A stretch of DNA of 64,000 nucleotides from Flaviflexus ciconiae (GTDB taxonomy: Bacteria; Actinomycetota; Actinomycetes; Actinomycetales; Actinomycetaceae): positions 868,001 to 932,000 of the forward strand of contig NZ_CP034593.1 of the NCBI RefSeq assembly GCF_003971195.1, written 5' to 3'. A model generated the notes under the pieces. The model saw only the letters and a list, made by a program, of their open reading frames with translations, searched no databases and was not told the DNA's origin. Positions 54,284-63,781 of this stretch are shown here, piece after piece (position 1 is the stretch's first letter; the number at the start of each line of letters is the position of its first letter). A program made the position numbers and the translations under genes.

Positions 54284-55996
54284 ATGAGTAATGAGGATTT
54301 CCCTGACGGTATTGATATCAAGCCCCGCTCCCGGGACGTAACCGATGGGCTGGAGAAAACCGCAGCCCGCGGCATGCTCCGAGCTGTTGGCATGGGTGAT
54401 GACGACTGGGTGAAACCTCAGATCGGCATTGCCTCCTCCTGGAACGAGATCACGCCGTGCAACATGACGCTGTCGAAGCTGGCGGGCTTCGCAAAGGAAG
54501 GCGTGCACCAGGGTGGCGGCTTTCCCCTCGAGTTCGGAACGATCTCCGTTTCCGACGGCATCTCCATGGGTCACGAGGGCATGCACTACTCCCTCGTTTC
54601 CCGCGAAGTCATTACCGACTCCGTTGAGACCGTCATGTCGGCCGAGCGCCTTGATGGATCTGTTCTCCTAGCCGGTTGTGACAAGTCAATCCCCGGCATG
54701 CTCATGGCAGCAGCCCGCCTCGATCTTTCTTCGGTATTCCTGTACAACGGTTCGATCATGCCGGGCACGGCAAAGTTCGAGGATGGTACCGAGAAGGAAG
54801 TCACCCTGATTGATGCCTTCGAAGCGGTCGGTGCGTGCCGTGCAGGCAAGATGTCAGAGAAGGACGTTGATGCTATCGAACGCGCCGTGTGTCCGGGCGA
54901 GGGAGCCTGCGGCGGCATGTATACCGCAAACACCATGGCATCCGCCGCCGAGGCCATGGGCATGTCCCTTCCCGGCTCGGCCGCTCCGCCCGCTATTCAC
55001 CGGAACCGTTCGCTGTTTGCACGCGAGTCCGGCAACGCCGTTGTTGGCCTGCTACGCCGCGGTATCACCGCACGCGACATCATCACCCGCGAATCCCTCC
55101 TCAACGCCATCGCTGTTGTCATGGCTTTCGGTGGCTCCACGAACGCGGTTCTTCACCTCATGGCTATCGCCCACGAGGCAGAAGTTGAGCTGACTCTCGA
55201 TGACTTCAATATGATGGCGGACAGGGTGCCCCACCTCGGTAACCTGAAGCCATTTGGCGAATACGTCATGAATGACGTGTTCAAGGTTGGTGGCGTCCCG
55301 GTCGTTATGAAGGCGCTTCTCGACAACGGCATGCTCAACGGTGACTGCATGACGGTCACCGGTAAGACCGTCGCCGAGAACCTGTCCAACGTGAACCCGC
55401 CGGATCCGGATGGCAAGATCCTGCGCGAGATGAAGAACCCGATCCACGCAACCGGTGGCCTCGCAATCCTCAAGGGCTCCCTGGCTCCCGAGGGCGCTGT
55501 CGTGAAGACCGCTGGCTTCGACGCCGAAGTCTTCGACGGCACCGCACGCGTCTTCAACCAGGAGCAGCCGGCGATGGACGCTGTTCTCGCGGGTGAACTA
55601 AAGCCTGGCGACGTGGTCATCATCCGCTACGAGGGTCCCAAGGGCGGCCCGGGCATGAGGGAAATGCTTGCCATCACCGGTGCTATCAAGGGCGCTGGTA
55701 TTGGCAAGGATGTCCTCCTCATTACCGACGGGCGCTTCTCCGGCGGATCCACCGGCCTCTGCATCGGACACGTTGCCCCGGAGGCTGTTGACGGCGGGCC
55801 AATCTCACTCGTAAAGGACGGCGACCGTATCACGGTTAACATCCCGAAACGCACCATTGACCTCCATGTCGATGACGCAGAGCTCGAAGATCGCCGCAAG
55901 CATCTCTCCCATCCCGAGAATCACCGCCTGCACGGCGTGCTCGGCAAGTATGCGAAGCTCGTCCAGTCCGCTTCCATTGGAGCGGTCTGCTACTAG
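54284..55996 (+). CDS. ilvD: Dihydroxy-acid dehydratase
   Basis: The 570-aa Fe-S enzyme forms the 2-oxo acids of branched-chain amino acid synthesis. The iron-sulfur ligand segments are GCDKSIPGM and [16 protein letters not shown]. Further family motifs are [26 protein letters not shown] and [14 protein letters not shown]. Length and ends are normal. A large hairpin follows at 56045-56078. No other ilv or leu gene is adjacent. Confidence 0.96.
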   Translation: MSNEDFPDGIDIKPRSRDVTDGLEKTAARGMLRAVGMGDDDWVKPQIGIASSWNEITPCNMTLSKLAGFAKEGVHQGGGFPLEFGTISVSDGISMGHEGMHYSLVSREVITDSVETVMSAERLDGSVLLAGCDKSIPGMLMAAARLDLSSVFLYNGSIMPGTAKFEDGTEKEVTLIDAFEAVGACRAGKMSEKDVDAIERAVCPGEGACGGMYTANTMASAAEAMGMSLPGSAAPPAIHRNRSLFARESGNAVVGLLRRGITARDIITRESLLNAIAVVMAFGGSTNAVLHLMAIAHEAEVELTLDDFNMMADRVPHLGNLKPFGEYVMNDVFKVGGVPVVMKALLDNGMLNGDCMTVTGKTVAENLSNVNPPDPDGKILREMKNPIHATGGLAILKGSLAPEGAVVKTAGFDAEVFDGTARVFNQEQPAMDAVLAGELKPGDVVIIRYEGPKGGPGMREMLAITGAIKGAGIGKDVLLITDGRFSGGSTGLCIGHVAPEAVDGGPISLVKDGDRITVNIPKRTIDLHVDDAELEDRRKHLSHPENHRLHGVLGKYAKLVQSASIGAVCY

Positions 55997-56044
55997 CTGT
56001 ACCTCGCGAGGGGCTCAACTATTTCCACGAGCCCGCGCTAGTTA

Positions 56045-56078
56045 TGTGGGGTGACTGCTCGTCAGCAGCCACCCCACA
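56045..56078. terminator. Hairpin terminator between ilvD and the PPOX gene
   Basis: The 15-base arms TGTGGGGTGACTGCT and AGCAGCCACCCCACA pair with one mismatch around loop CGTC. It lies between convergent genes; U tracts are weak on both sides. Confidence 0.6.
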
Positions 56079-56155
56079 CGTCTATCTCGGCTCGGTTCAT
56101 AGGTCTCCGCCAGGCAGGTCCATCACCAGCCGGTGGACAAGTCCACGCCCGTCCA

Positions 56156-56539
56156 CTAGCCCGGCCAGACCCAGTCCGGACCATCACGGTGCGCAACAGG
56201 GCGGTGTAGCATGCCGGACACGTAGCTGATGACCAGTTCGTCGCTTTCCGAGGCACCATCAACCAGTCGCGGGCTCGACAGTTGAACCTCGCCATCGTAG
56301 ATCAAGGTCCATCCCTGCTCCACGCGAGGCTGCCAGATCATGACAACGTTAGGATTCTCCTTCACGGCACGGACAATAGAACCGTAGACACCGGTGATTC
56401 GGGCGGTGCCGGCACTATCGAAGACAGGATCGACCGTTAGGATTCGGATCCCGGTGTCGGCGGTGTGGGTAAGAAGGGTTCCACTGGAATAGGCCTGCGT
56501 GACCCGTGCAAACCGGGAAGCCTCAACGGGGATGGACAT
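56156..56539 (-). CDS. Pyridoxamine-5'-phosphate-oxidase-like (split-barrel) protein
   Basis: The 127-aa protein has the split beta-barrel pattern of PPOX-class flavoproteins: ...GTLLTHTADTGIRILTVDP, TGVYGSIVRAVKENPNVVMIW and LIYDGEVQL. The cofactor (FMN or F420) and substrate are not predictable. GGAG lies five bases upstream of the ATG at 56539. It faces ilvD convergently. Confidence 0.7.
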   Translation of the reverse strand: MSIPVEASRFARVTQAYSSGTLLTHTADTGIRILTVDPVFDSAGTARITGVYGSIVRAVKENPNVVMIWQPRVEQGWTLIYDGEVQLSSPRLVDGASESDELVISYVSGMLHRPVAHRDGPDWVWPG

Positions 56540-56799
56540 ACGCGCTCCTTTTGGAATCAACTTTACCCGCCGGGATCGACATTACCGACAGGAACGGCGC
56601 CATATTCTGATCCGGTCCCGGACTCAGTTCGGTAACGTCATTATTATTCATCGCACGGGATGCTAGCGTGAGCCCAAGAGCATCGCCGGAACGGGTGACC
56701 ATGTCACCCCCGCGAGAGCGGGTTGTCGGATCTTATCCTTTTGAACATGATCAGGTAGCCGGTCGGCGGTGTATCCACCGACCCTTGAGGAGGTCTGTC

Positions 56800-57477
56800 A
56801 TGATCATCCGCCCGATTATCCACACCGCCCACCCGAACGCGTGGAAAGACTTCATGCTCGCCTGCGGTGCTGTGCCAATTGTCGAAGGTGATTCATGGTC
56901 GGTTTACGGGCTTGGTCGGGGACGCCTCGGGGTCGAACTTGCAGATCACGAACCTCCCGGTTCAGTCTCGCTGAGCTCGGAGTCCGAACGGCTCGACAAG
57001 GTGGGCAGTCCTTACGTCAGGGTGGCTCAGCCCGGCGACCACCCGGATCTCACCGTCTTGGGCTACGACCTCCCCGAACTCCTTATCCACAACCTCGAAT
57101 ATGAACCGGTGCGGGGCGGAAAGCTCTCGGCCACTCCCCTGCTCCTGACGACAAAGGTCAAGGACAACATCCCCGTCTTTGAATCACTCGGCATGGAAGT
57201 TCGAATGATCGGCGACTCGGAGAACTACGCGGAAGTAGAAGGAGACGGAACCATAGCTTTGCACGTTCGTGACGAGAACGAGGCTCCGCGAATCGATCTG
57301 TCTTTCGGACATCCCGACCTTGACGAGCTGGCCGAGCACGTGAGGGTAGCAGGTTTCAACCCCTACATTGTTACAGAGGACTACGGCAGATCGCTCCGCG
57401 TGCCGGTGGGCGATGAACAGGCCTGGGTCAACGAGACTCCCGCTGACCACGAGGACCACGTAGCAATAACCATGTAG
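56800..57477 (+). CDS. VOC-superfamily (glyoxalase-like) protein
   Basis: The 225-aa protein has two similar halves, each with the beta-alpha-beta-beta-beta layout of the vicinal oxygen chelate fold (HTAHPNAWKDFMLACGA and the later LLTTKVKDNIPVFESLGME). The metal ligand pattern is incomplete, so it may be a binding protein rather than an enzyme. GAGGAGG lies seven bases upstream of the ATG at 56800; the frame runs open to 56668 but without a site. Confidence 0.6.
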   Translation: MIIRPIIHTAHPNAWKDFMLACGAVPIVEGDSWSVYGLGRGRLGVELADHEPPGSVSLSSESERLDKVGSPYVRVAQPGDHPDLTVLGYDLPELLIHNLEYEPVRGGKLSATPLLLTTKVKDNIPVFESLGMEVRMIGDSENYAEVEGDGTIALHVRDENEAPRIDLSFGHPDLDELAEHVRVAGFNPYIVTEDYGRSLRVPVGDEQAWVNETPADHEDHVAITM

Positions 57478-57479
57478 GC

Positions 57480-57653
57480 ACCATCATTCCAGGCATAGCT
57501 GTTGCTCGCGTCAGCGATAAAATCTGCCCGAGCACCGATTTACAGCCTCAGGTTGGAGGCCGTGTCAAGACCGTCACCTATCCAGCAGGCCAATACGGCG
57601 CATATTCAGATGAGATCGCCACCGGTGCAGAGTCCCTTGTTCGCGCTCAATAA
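57480..57653 (+). pseudogene. Orphan coding-like fragment (C-terminal remnant, family unknown)
   Basis: An open frame of 57 codons without a start runs to TAA at 57651-57653 and has normal actinobacterial codon use, with the segments VGGRVKTVTYPAGQYGAYSD and ATGAESLVRAQ. It begins directly after the VOC gene stop and has no beginning of its own, so it looks like the remaining 3' end of a deleted gene. I do not recognise the family. Confidence 0.45.
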
Positions 57654-58396
57654 GTGACTGTCCATGCCGCGGCAGTGACACGACTAATCTGGCAGGCTTT
57701 CTTCATGGATATCCCGACAGTGGACCGGGCCGCAACGTCTGACAACGCGTAGACCGCGCGCATTCCCAAGACCGGCAATATTCTGATTCCCATACCGGGT
57801 CACGATCAGAAATCGTGATCTGACTTCCTTCCAGTCGGTTATACTCCCCGAGGCGATCCCAGGTATTCACAGGATTTCGTACTCCACCTGATTCTGTCTA
57901 CCACCAGACTTTACTGTTCTCTCTCGCGGTGGCGTGGACACAAGGAAAGCAACTTTTCGGGGGACCCGGTAGTCTTTGCGCAACTCGGTGGCTGAGATGC
58001 GCAACTACGTCGGTTTAGCACTTCGAGGCTCAAATCGAGGGACAGTCCGCTGACCCGAAGGGCACGTTTACAACAATCCCTCTGCCCAACTACTGCCCCT
58101 TAGCCTTCTCTCTACGGACACGGATGTAACGCGTATTCACCGATCAATTACCCTCCGCGCAACCTCAGTCAGACATTCAGCGTGCAAAAAATGATGATTC
58201 TTTCACTTCTGTGCCGATTCATACATCTCTCCACGAAGTTCCAGGAATTAACGCCATGGATGACACATTTCCGCTTTAGTAAGGCCTAGGATTAGAGATA
58301 CGTCCAGAACTAATCGAATTGAAGAAATATTCTCAGAATCTTACATTTCCACTTTGACACATAGAAGCACCTATTATTACAACTTTGCATCATTCA

Positions 58397-58425
58397 TTGA
58401 CCATCAACTTTAAAACAGTTATCGT
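58397..58425 (+). promoter_or_regulatory. Candidate sigma-70 promoter of the secreted-protein cluster
   Basis: TTGACC (58397-58402) and TATCGT (58420-58425) are separated by exactly 17 bases, ending 42 bases before the first gene of the cluster. Confidence 0.5.
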
Positions 58426-58427
58426 CG

Positions 58428-58445
58428 TGTGAAATGTAGGTCACA
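58428..58445 (+). promoter_or_regulatory. Inverted repeat TGTGA-N8-TCACA, possible operator
   Basis: Half-sites 58428-58432 and 58441-58445 are those of Crp/GlxR sites but the spacer is 8 instead of 6 bases, so it is not a canonical Crp site. It lies just downstream of the candidate -10 element, a repressor-type position. Confidence 0.4.
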
Positions 58446-58466
58446 TTAAACGTAGGACAAAGGAGT

Positions 58467-58892
58467 GTGAGTTGGTTGCAATACCTATTAAGTGGACATC
58501 GAGCCCGCACTAGGGTCCTACTGATATTTATAGTTGCGACGGCATTTTTTGTTTTCGGCGGAGTAAGTTCGGCTCAAACTTCACACTACTTTTATGCCTA
58601 CAACACCCCGACGGACGAGTTGCAGTCTCGATCGTCGGGGATCCGTCCTGAAATTTCGGGTGGAAGGGTCGAAGTAGAGCCATTCTCCGCAGACGGGTTT
58701 GGTACTGCGGTCTATATTGAAACCTATATCTCCTACCCCGGGTACCAGTTTGTAGGATCGGGCGAGGGTGGACAGTGGGCAAACATGTCCCACAAGAGGG
58801 CCACAAGTGCTACCCAGTATTGCTTTTGGAACTTACCCTGGGCACGCGGAAATAACGGAAGCCTCAAGCTGACCTGCAATACAACCCATTAA
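58467..58892 (+). CDS. Small secreted protein, cluster paralogue A
   Basis: The 141-aa protein has a basic start (SGHRARTR) and a hydrophobic signal segment (VLLIFIVATAFFVFGGVSSA) with likely cleavage after SSAQ. The mature part of about 100 residues contains SHYFYAYNTPTDEL, ISGGRVEVE, YISYPGYQFV and two cysteines (QYCFWN, LTCNTTH) that could form a disulfide. It resembles the protein encoded at 59492 along its whole length, so the two are diverged paralogues. No known family was recognised. GTG start with AAAGGA upstream; first gene of the cluster. Confidence 0.7.
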   Translation: MSWLQYLLSGHRARTRVLLIFIVATAFFVFGGVSSAQTSHYFYAYNTPTDELQSRSSGIRPEISGGRVEVEPFSADGFGTAVYIETYISYPGYQFVGSGEGGQWANMSHKRATSATQYCFWNLPWARGNNGSLKLTCNTTH

Positions 58893-58915
58893 CTCACAAC
58901 ATCGAAGGGAACACC

Positions 58916-59488
58916 ATGTTTAATCTACGGATCGCGGCCTCAATGGCAGCCTGTTCGGCGCTTGTGTTCGCGGGTGTTGCAGGATCAGTTTCCGCGTCTA
59001 ACGACTCAACCATGACACCCGAGAATTTGCTCCCCATGTTTCAGAGTGCCGCCAGTACGAATGATGCCTTCCCAGCAGAGGTCAAGCCTGAGGAGCTAGG
59101 GATTGCGGCGCAGGCTGAATCAAGAAGTCTCGGGAGTGATTCTGTCGCACGTTACTGGGTGACGCTCTCTGAAAGGTCTCAAGTTTGCCTTGTTATGTAC
59201 ATTCCTGGCGGCTACGAAGTCGCAGGATCAACGTGTGGAACTCTTACTGACTTCAATCAAAAGGGATTAAAGCTGAAGCTCAGAAGTAATATTGACGGCA
59301 ATATTGTTTCACGCGTCGCTTATCTCTTTCCCTCGGATGTTGAGTTGACCTCACTGACAGCCGATAGCCGAGGAACCGAGTCCGAGAATTTCGTAGCGCT
59401 CACTCCTGAGCAAAATGCAGATTTGACTCCACGCGACTTGGCAAGGTCCGGTCATTCTGACTTTGTTTTCTACCCGATTGGGGAATAA
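58916..59488 (+). CDS. Secreted protein of unknown function
   Basis: The 190-aa protein has a clear signal peptide (MFNLRIAASMAACSALVFAG ends the hydrophobic core, cleavage near VSAS). The mature part carries TPENLLPMFQSAAS, ARYWVTLSERSQVCLVMY and GSTCGTLTDF, with two cysteines. Similar patterns (an acid-rich lead, then Y-W-V...V-C-L-V...S-T-C...F) occur in exported actinobacterial proteins that I cannot name with certainty. GAAGGGA lies about eight bases upstream. It lies between two paralogous small secreted genes, with gaps of 23 and 3 bases, so one operon is likely. Confidence 0.72.
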   Translation: MFNLRIAASMAACSALVFAGVAGSVSASNDSTMTPENLLPMFQSAASTNDAFPAEVKPEELGIAAQAESRSLGSDSVARYWVTLSERSQVCLVMYIPGGYEVAGSTCGTLTDFNQKGLKLKLRSNIDGNIVSRVAYLFPSDVELTSLTADSRGTESENFVALTPEQNADLTPRDLARSGHSDFVFYPIGE

Positions 59489-59491
59489 GCA

Positions 59492-59905
59492 TTGTTGGCA
59501 AAGTCAGGTCGTCCGATCAGAATTCTTCATCGTAGCCTTTGGCTTCCAGTATTTGTCGTGACGGTGCTTGTCGCTGCTGTGTTCGCATCCGTTGCGTACG
59601 CTCAGAGCAACACATACACGTACGCAAATAATCTCAGCACACAGATTGGACAGGAGCGTTTTTCGGGAGAACTAGCAACGCTATCTGGCGGGTCGGTCAA
59701 CGTGATTTTAGCAATGGGGCATCAGACAATCACAAGCTATTTTTCACATCCCGGATACACAGAAATAGCTTCCCAAACTGCTGATACTTCCTTGGTGAAT
59801 ACCTTGTACCACGCGAGAACTCCAACCGCTCACAGCAAGTGCCGTTTTAACGTCCCCAATGTGTCAGGAGGAACCGCCCCCTTGACGTGCAAAGCCTTCT
59901 TGTAA
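59492..59905 (+). CDS. Small secreted protein, cluster paralogue B
   Basis: The 137-aa protein has a signal segment LWLPVFVVTVLVAAVFASVA followed by YAQS. The mature part parallels paralogue A at 58467: SNTYTYANNLSTQ against SHYFYAYNTPTDE, LSGGSVNV against ISGGRVEV, YFSHPGYTEIAS against YISYPGYQFVGS, and a C-terminal pair of cysteines (SKCRFN, LTCKAFL). TTG at 59492 follows the upstream stop after three bases; TTG at 59495 is an alternative. No known family. Confidence 0.68.
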   Translation: MLAKSGRPIRILHRSLWLPVFVVTVLVAAVFASVAYAQSNTYTYANNLSTQIGQERFSGELATLSGGSVNVILAMGHQTITSYFSHPGYTEIASQTADTSLVNTLYHARTPTAHSKCRFNVPNVSGGTAPLTCKAFL

Positions 59906-59936
59906 GAACCAACCATCCACATTTGAAAGAACCATT

Positions 59937-60437
59937 ATGGCATTGAGACTTGCCCTTAGAATTCTTGCAGGCCTCGCTGTTGCGTTTGTTGGAAGCTCTC
60001 TCATCGGCCTCCTTGAACTTCAGCGTATCGCCACAGAGAGTGGTGCTGTTTTCGACCTCAATAACATGCTGACCGCGATCACTGAACCAGAAACTCCCGT
60101 GATTCAGATGATGGGCCTAGCCGCGTGCGGTGCAATAATTTTGCTCTTCATCACCTGGGATATCCGCGGTTCACTACGAGAAGGATCTGGCGCCGGCACT
60201 ATTGCACTCATCGTGGTCCTCGTCGGTATCATCGCCTACTTCGGAATCACAGCGGATTACATCGAAGAAATGAGTCGTCCACCTTTCCCCGGTCTAGAGG
60301 GTTGGCTCTATAAGGCCGCCTACCATCCTCTCGTCCACACTGCCATCATCTACGGAATACTTGCACCCCTGGTGGTTCGACAGCGCGGGAACAAGTTTCC
60401 AGAACCCGTTAACCCCACGACACCCGAGCAGTCCTGA
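59937..60437 (+). CDS. Four-helix integral membrane protein
   Basis: The 166-aa protein has about four membrane segments (ILAGLAVAFVGSSLIGLL, MMGLAACGAIILLFITW, ALIVVLVGIIAYFGI, AAYHPLVHTAIIYGILAPLV) and a short polar tail. I know no family for it. It ends the cluster of three secreted-protein genes after a 31-base gap and could be an export, anchoring or protective partner of them; this is inference only. Confidence 0.62.
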   Translation: MALRLALRILAGLAVAFVGSSLIGLLELQRIATESGAVFDLNNMLTAITEPETPVIQMMGLAACGAIILLFITWDIRGSLREGSGAGTIALIVVLVGIIAYFGITADYIEEMSRPPFPGLEGWLYKAAYHPLVHTAIIYGILAPLVVRQRGNKFPEPVNPTTPEQS

Positions 60438-60897
60438 CCTCGACGTCCCAAAGATGTAACGGTATGAGAATGCCAGCAGGAGGAGCCGCAAAACGTGATC
60501 CGACTATTCCATTCATATACGGCATCAAACCTTCATGACACGATGAAGGCAATGATAACTGCAGGTGCAATCGGCCAGAATCCATTCTGAGCATCGCAAT
60601 TATTAGGGCGAATCTCTTGCACCATGGCTTTTCGTTACGTGAAAAGTACGGGCCGGACAACAGCCAGATCGCACCCGGGAGCACCTCTCCCCACGATTCT
60701 CAGGCTATGTGGATAGGAGTAGCACCCTTCATTGGGTGAGTCCTGGACAGTATGATCTGTCCAGGACTCACCCGTGTGTATCTGACTCATTCACGCCGGT
60801 CAGTGCTCGCTCAGAGCACGATGCATCCAAAGCGCGATTCCATCGTCTCGGCCCATCGGGAATCAGACCTCGGGGCCTGCTCTCAGGTCGACGCTCA
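60438..60897. other. Intergenic region (460 bp) between convergent operons
   Basis: It holds a very strong bidirectional terminator at 60734-60773. No other gene or site is supported. Confidence 0.55.
60734..60773. terminator. Bidirectional terminator, 17-bp perfect inverted repeat
   Basis: GGGTGAGTCCTGGACAG (60734-60750) pairs perfectly with 60757-60773 around loop TATGAT. It separates the secreted-protein cluster (+) from argG (-). Neither side has a long U tract. Confidence 0.75.
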
Positions 60898-62139
60898 TTA
60901 GCTGAGGACTGACTCTCCCAGGTCCTCGCCGTTACCGAAGGAAACATCGCGAGCGGCTGCCAGCTTGCTCGGCAGGCCGGTGATCTCGATGAAGCCACGG
61001 GCCGATGCCTGGTCGAACGTGTCGCCAGCATCGTAGGTTGCGAGGTTGAAGTCGTATAGGGATGTGTCGGAGCGACGACCGGTCACGGTGGCGCGACCAC
61101 CGTGCAGGGTCATGCGGATGTCGCCGGAGACGTATTCCTGCGTGGACTCGATGAAGGCGTCAAGCGACTTCTTGAGCGGAGAGAACCACTGGCCCTCGTA
61201 AACGATGTTGGTCCACTGGTCAGCAACGGTCCGCTTAAAGCGCGCCTGCTCACGGTCCAGCGTGACGTTCTCAAGCTCGCGGTGTGCCTCAATGAGAGTC
61301 ATCGCGCCGGGAGCTTCATAAATCTCACGCGACTTAATGCCAACCATGCGGTCCTCAACGATGTCGATACGACCGATGCCCTGGGCGCCAGCACGCCGGT
61401 TGAGTATCTGGATCGCTTCAAGCGGAGTGACTTTCTGTCCGTCGATGGCGACGGGGATGCCCTTGTCGAACGAGATGATGACCTCGTCGGGAAGCGGCGG
61501 ATATGTCGGGTCGTCCGTGTACTGGTAGACGTCCTTCGTGGGCGCGTTCCAGATGTCCTCAAGGAAACCGGTCTCAATGGCGCGGCCCCAGACGTTCTGG
61601 TCGATCGAGAACGGGTTGTTTTTCGTCGTCTCGATCGGCAGATCGTGCTTGTTTGCGTACTCGATAGCGAATTCACGGGTGAGGGCAAGGTCGCGGACCG
61701 GCGACAGGCACTTAAGGTCCGGGCCGAGCGAGGTAATGCCGACCTCGAAACGGACCTGGTCGTTGCCCTTGCCGGTGCAGCCGTGGGCAACGGTGGAGGC
61801 ACCGAAGCGGCGGGCCGCGGTCACAAGGTGCTTAACGATGGTGGGACGCGAGATCGCTGAAACCAGCGGGTAGGCATCCATGTAGAGGCCGTTGGCGGCA
61901 AGTGCCGGCATGCAGTATTCGTTGGCGAATTCGTCGCGTGCGTCTGCAATGTAGGCCTCGACGGCGCCGCAGTCGATTGCTCGCTGGCGGATAACTTCAA
62001 GATCTTCTCCGCCCTGGCCGACGTCAACCGAGACGGTAACAACCTCAGCTCCTGTCTGCTCTGCAATCCATCCGATTGCGACGGAGGTGTCAAGCCCGCC
62101 CGAATAGGCTAGGACGACGCGATCCTTCTGTTCGCTCAT
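60898..62139 (-). CDS. argG: Argininosuccinate synthase
   Basis: The 413-aa enzyme joins citrulline and aspartate using ATP. The ATP loop [14 protein letters not shown] is at the N-terminus, with [16 protein letters not shown] and [17 protein letters not shown] typical of the family. The ATG overlaps the argR stop (ATGA, 62136-62139). The next gene downstream in most actinobacteria is argH, but here a 9.4-kb segment lies between. Confidence 0.96.
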   Translation of the reverse strand: MSEQKDRVVLAYSGGLDTSVAIGWIAEQTGAEVVTVSVDVGQGGEDLEVIRQRAIDCGAVEAYIADARDEFANEYCMPALAANGLYMDAYPLVSAISRPTIVKHLVTAARRFGASTVAHGCTGKGNDQVRFEVGITSLGPDLKCLSPVRDLALTREFAIEYANKHDLPIETTKNNPFSIDQNVWGRAIETGFLEDIWNAPTKDVYQYTDDPTYPPLPDEVIISFDKGIPVAIDGQKVTPLEAIQILNRRAGAQGIGRIDIVEDRMVGIKSREIYEAPGAMTLIEAHRELENVTLDREQARFKRTVADQWTNIVYEGQWFSPLKKSLDAFIESTQEYVSGDIRMTLHGGRATVTGRRSDTSLYDFNLATYDAGDTFDQASARGFIEITGLPSKLAAARDVSFGNGEDLGESVLS

Positions 62140-62654
62140 GCGTTTTTCTCTTTCTCTGATGGTCTTTGTTCAGCAATGTTTAGTAGATAGGTGGCAAGCG
62201 ACTGTGCGCGCTCACCGGAATTGGTGATAAGCAGGACGGTGTCGTCGCCGGCAATGCAGCCGAGGACACCGTCAATGACAGCCCGGTCGACCGACGCAGC
62301 AAGGATCTGCGCCGCACCGGGCGGGGTTCGCAAGACCACTTGGTTAAAGGCAACCTGGGCGGTGAGCAACAGGTCCCGGCACCAGCGTTCGAGGTAGTCG
62401 CGGGCCGCGATTGTCGCGTCGGGAACATCATCTGGATTGGGCAGGACGTAGCCTTGGCGACCACCCGGGAAACGCACCTTCGTTGCCCGCAGATCATCCA
62501 GGTCGCGGGAGAGCGTTGCCTGAGTGACAACGATGCCGCGTTCGAGCAGTTCCAGCCGGAGTGCTTCCTGGCTGGCGATCTGGTTGCTGGAAATAATCTC
62601 GGTGATCACCGAGTGGCGTGCGGCGCGCGTCGTCGGGGTAGTCTTCATGCTCAT
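62136..62654 (-). CDS. argR: Arginine repressor
   Basis: The 172-aa regulator has an N-terminal winged helix ([33 protein letters not shown]) and a C-terminal arginine-binding hexamerisation domain ([16 protein letters not shown]). It represses the arg genes when arginine is plentiful. The ATG overlaps the argD stop (ATGA). It lies between argD and argG, whereas argF normally comes between argD and argR. Confidence 0.95.
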   Translation of the reverse strand: MSMKTTPTTRAARHSVITEIISSNQIASQEALRLELLERGIVVTQATLSRDLDDLRATKVRFPGGRQGYVLPNPDDVPDATIAARDYLERWCRDLLLTAQVAFNQVVLRTPPGAAQILAASVDRAVIDGVLGCIAGDDTVLLITNSGERAQSLATYLLNIAEQRPSEKEKNA

Positions 62655-63781
62655 CCTCTCAACTGGACAAGGTCGTTAATGAAGGGAACCAGGTCGTCGC
62701 GGGTGATGATCAGCGGGGGTGCGAGACGGAGCGTGTTCTCGTTCGTCGCGTTAACGATGTAGCCCTTCTCCCTCATCTCTCCAACCAGGCCGGGAGCATC
62801 CTCGACCTCGATGCCAAGTAGCAGGCCAGCACCCCGCACGGCGAAACCCTTGGACTGAAGCTCAGCGGTCAGCCACTCCCCCGTTTCCGACACGTGGTCA
62901 AGGAGCGTCTCAATCTTGTTAAGCACCGCGAACGAGGCTGCAGCCACAACGGGGTTGCCACCAAAGGTGGAGCCGTGGCTGCCGGGGGTGAAGAGATTCT
63001 CGGCCGGACCGGTTGCGATGATCGCGCCGATCGGCATGCCACCACCGAGGCCCTTGGCTAGTGTCACGACATCGGCCTGGACGGTTCCGGTGTGGGCGAA
63101 CCACCTGCCGGTGCGTCCCATGCCGGTCTGGATCTCGTCGAGAACGAGCAGCGCACCGATCTCGTCGGCCTTGGCCCGCGCGGCCTTGAGGAATTCCGAG
63201 TCGAGGGGAACAACGCCGCGCTCACCTTGGATGGGTTCGAGGAAGATGGCCGCAACGTCGTCGCCCAGCTCATCCAGTGCCGTAACGCTCGGCTCAATAA
63301 AGTCGCACCCCGGTGTCTGGCTGAAGGGCTCGCGGATCGCGGGCTTGTGGGTGATCGAGAGCGCGCCGAGGGTTCTGCCATGGAAGGCGCCTTCAAGGGC
63401 AATGATCTTGCCGCCGGGCTTGTGAAGCATCGCGAGCTTCATCGCGCCCTCGTTGGCTTCCGTACCGGAGTTGCAGAGGAATACGCGTCCGCGCCTTCCG
63501 CCCTCGGATTCGAGCAGGTCAACGAGCTTTTGAGCAAGGTTAATCTGTGCGGGGGTCGTGAAGAAGTTCGAGACATGCGCGAGCTTGTTCGTCTGCTCAA
63601 CGATTGCCTTCGTCATCGTGTCGTCGGCGTAGCCGAGTGCGTTGACGGCAATGCCGGCAAGGAGATCGAGGTATTTCTTCCCGTTCGCATCCCACACGTG
63701 CACGCCTTCGCCGCGCTCGAGGACGAGCGAGGGCGAGCCGAACGCGTTGACGTAGACGGATTCATATGCGGAGACTGTCAT
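62651..63781 (-). CDS. argD: Acetylornithine aminotransferase
   Basis: The 376-aa PLP enzyme has [47 protein letters not shown] and the PLP lysine in [15 protein letters not shown]. It forms N-acetylornithine from N-acetylglutamate semialdehyde. The ATG overlaps the argB stop (ATGA, 63778-63781). Confidence 0.95.
   Translation of the reverse strand: MTVSAYESVYVNAFGSPSLVLERGEGVHVWDANGKKYLDLLAGIAVNALGYADDTMTKAIVEQTNKLAHVSNFFTTPAQINLAQKLVDLLESEGGRRGRVFLCNSGTEANEGAMKLAMLHKPGGKIIALEGAFHGRTLGALSITHKPAIREPFSQTPGCDFIEPSVTALDELGDDVAAIFLEPIQGERGVVPLDSEFLKAARAKADEIGALLVLDEIQTGMGRTGRWFAHTGTVQADVVTLAKGLGGGMPIGAIIATGPAENLFTPGSHGSTFGGNPVVAAASFAVLNKIETLLDHVSETGEWLTAELQSKGFAVRGAGLLLGIEVEDAPGLVGEMREKGYIVNATNENTLRLAPPLIITRDDLVPFINDLVQLRG

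Larger units (their letters stand above)
57654..58466. other. AT-richer gene-free region (about 813 bp)
   Basis: No credible gene is visible on either strand. GC falls clearly from about 58100 towards the secreted-protein cluster. A small inverted repeat lies at 57800-57818 (TCACGAT/ATCGTGA, loop CAGAA). A candidate promoter and operator for the cluster lie at 58397-58445. Confidence 0.55.

Noticed and set aside
58428..58445. Canonical Crp/GlxR site
   Set aside because: The spacer is 8 instead of 6 bases, so it is listed only as an inverted repeat with Crp-like half-sites.
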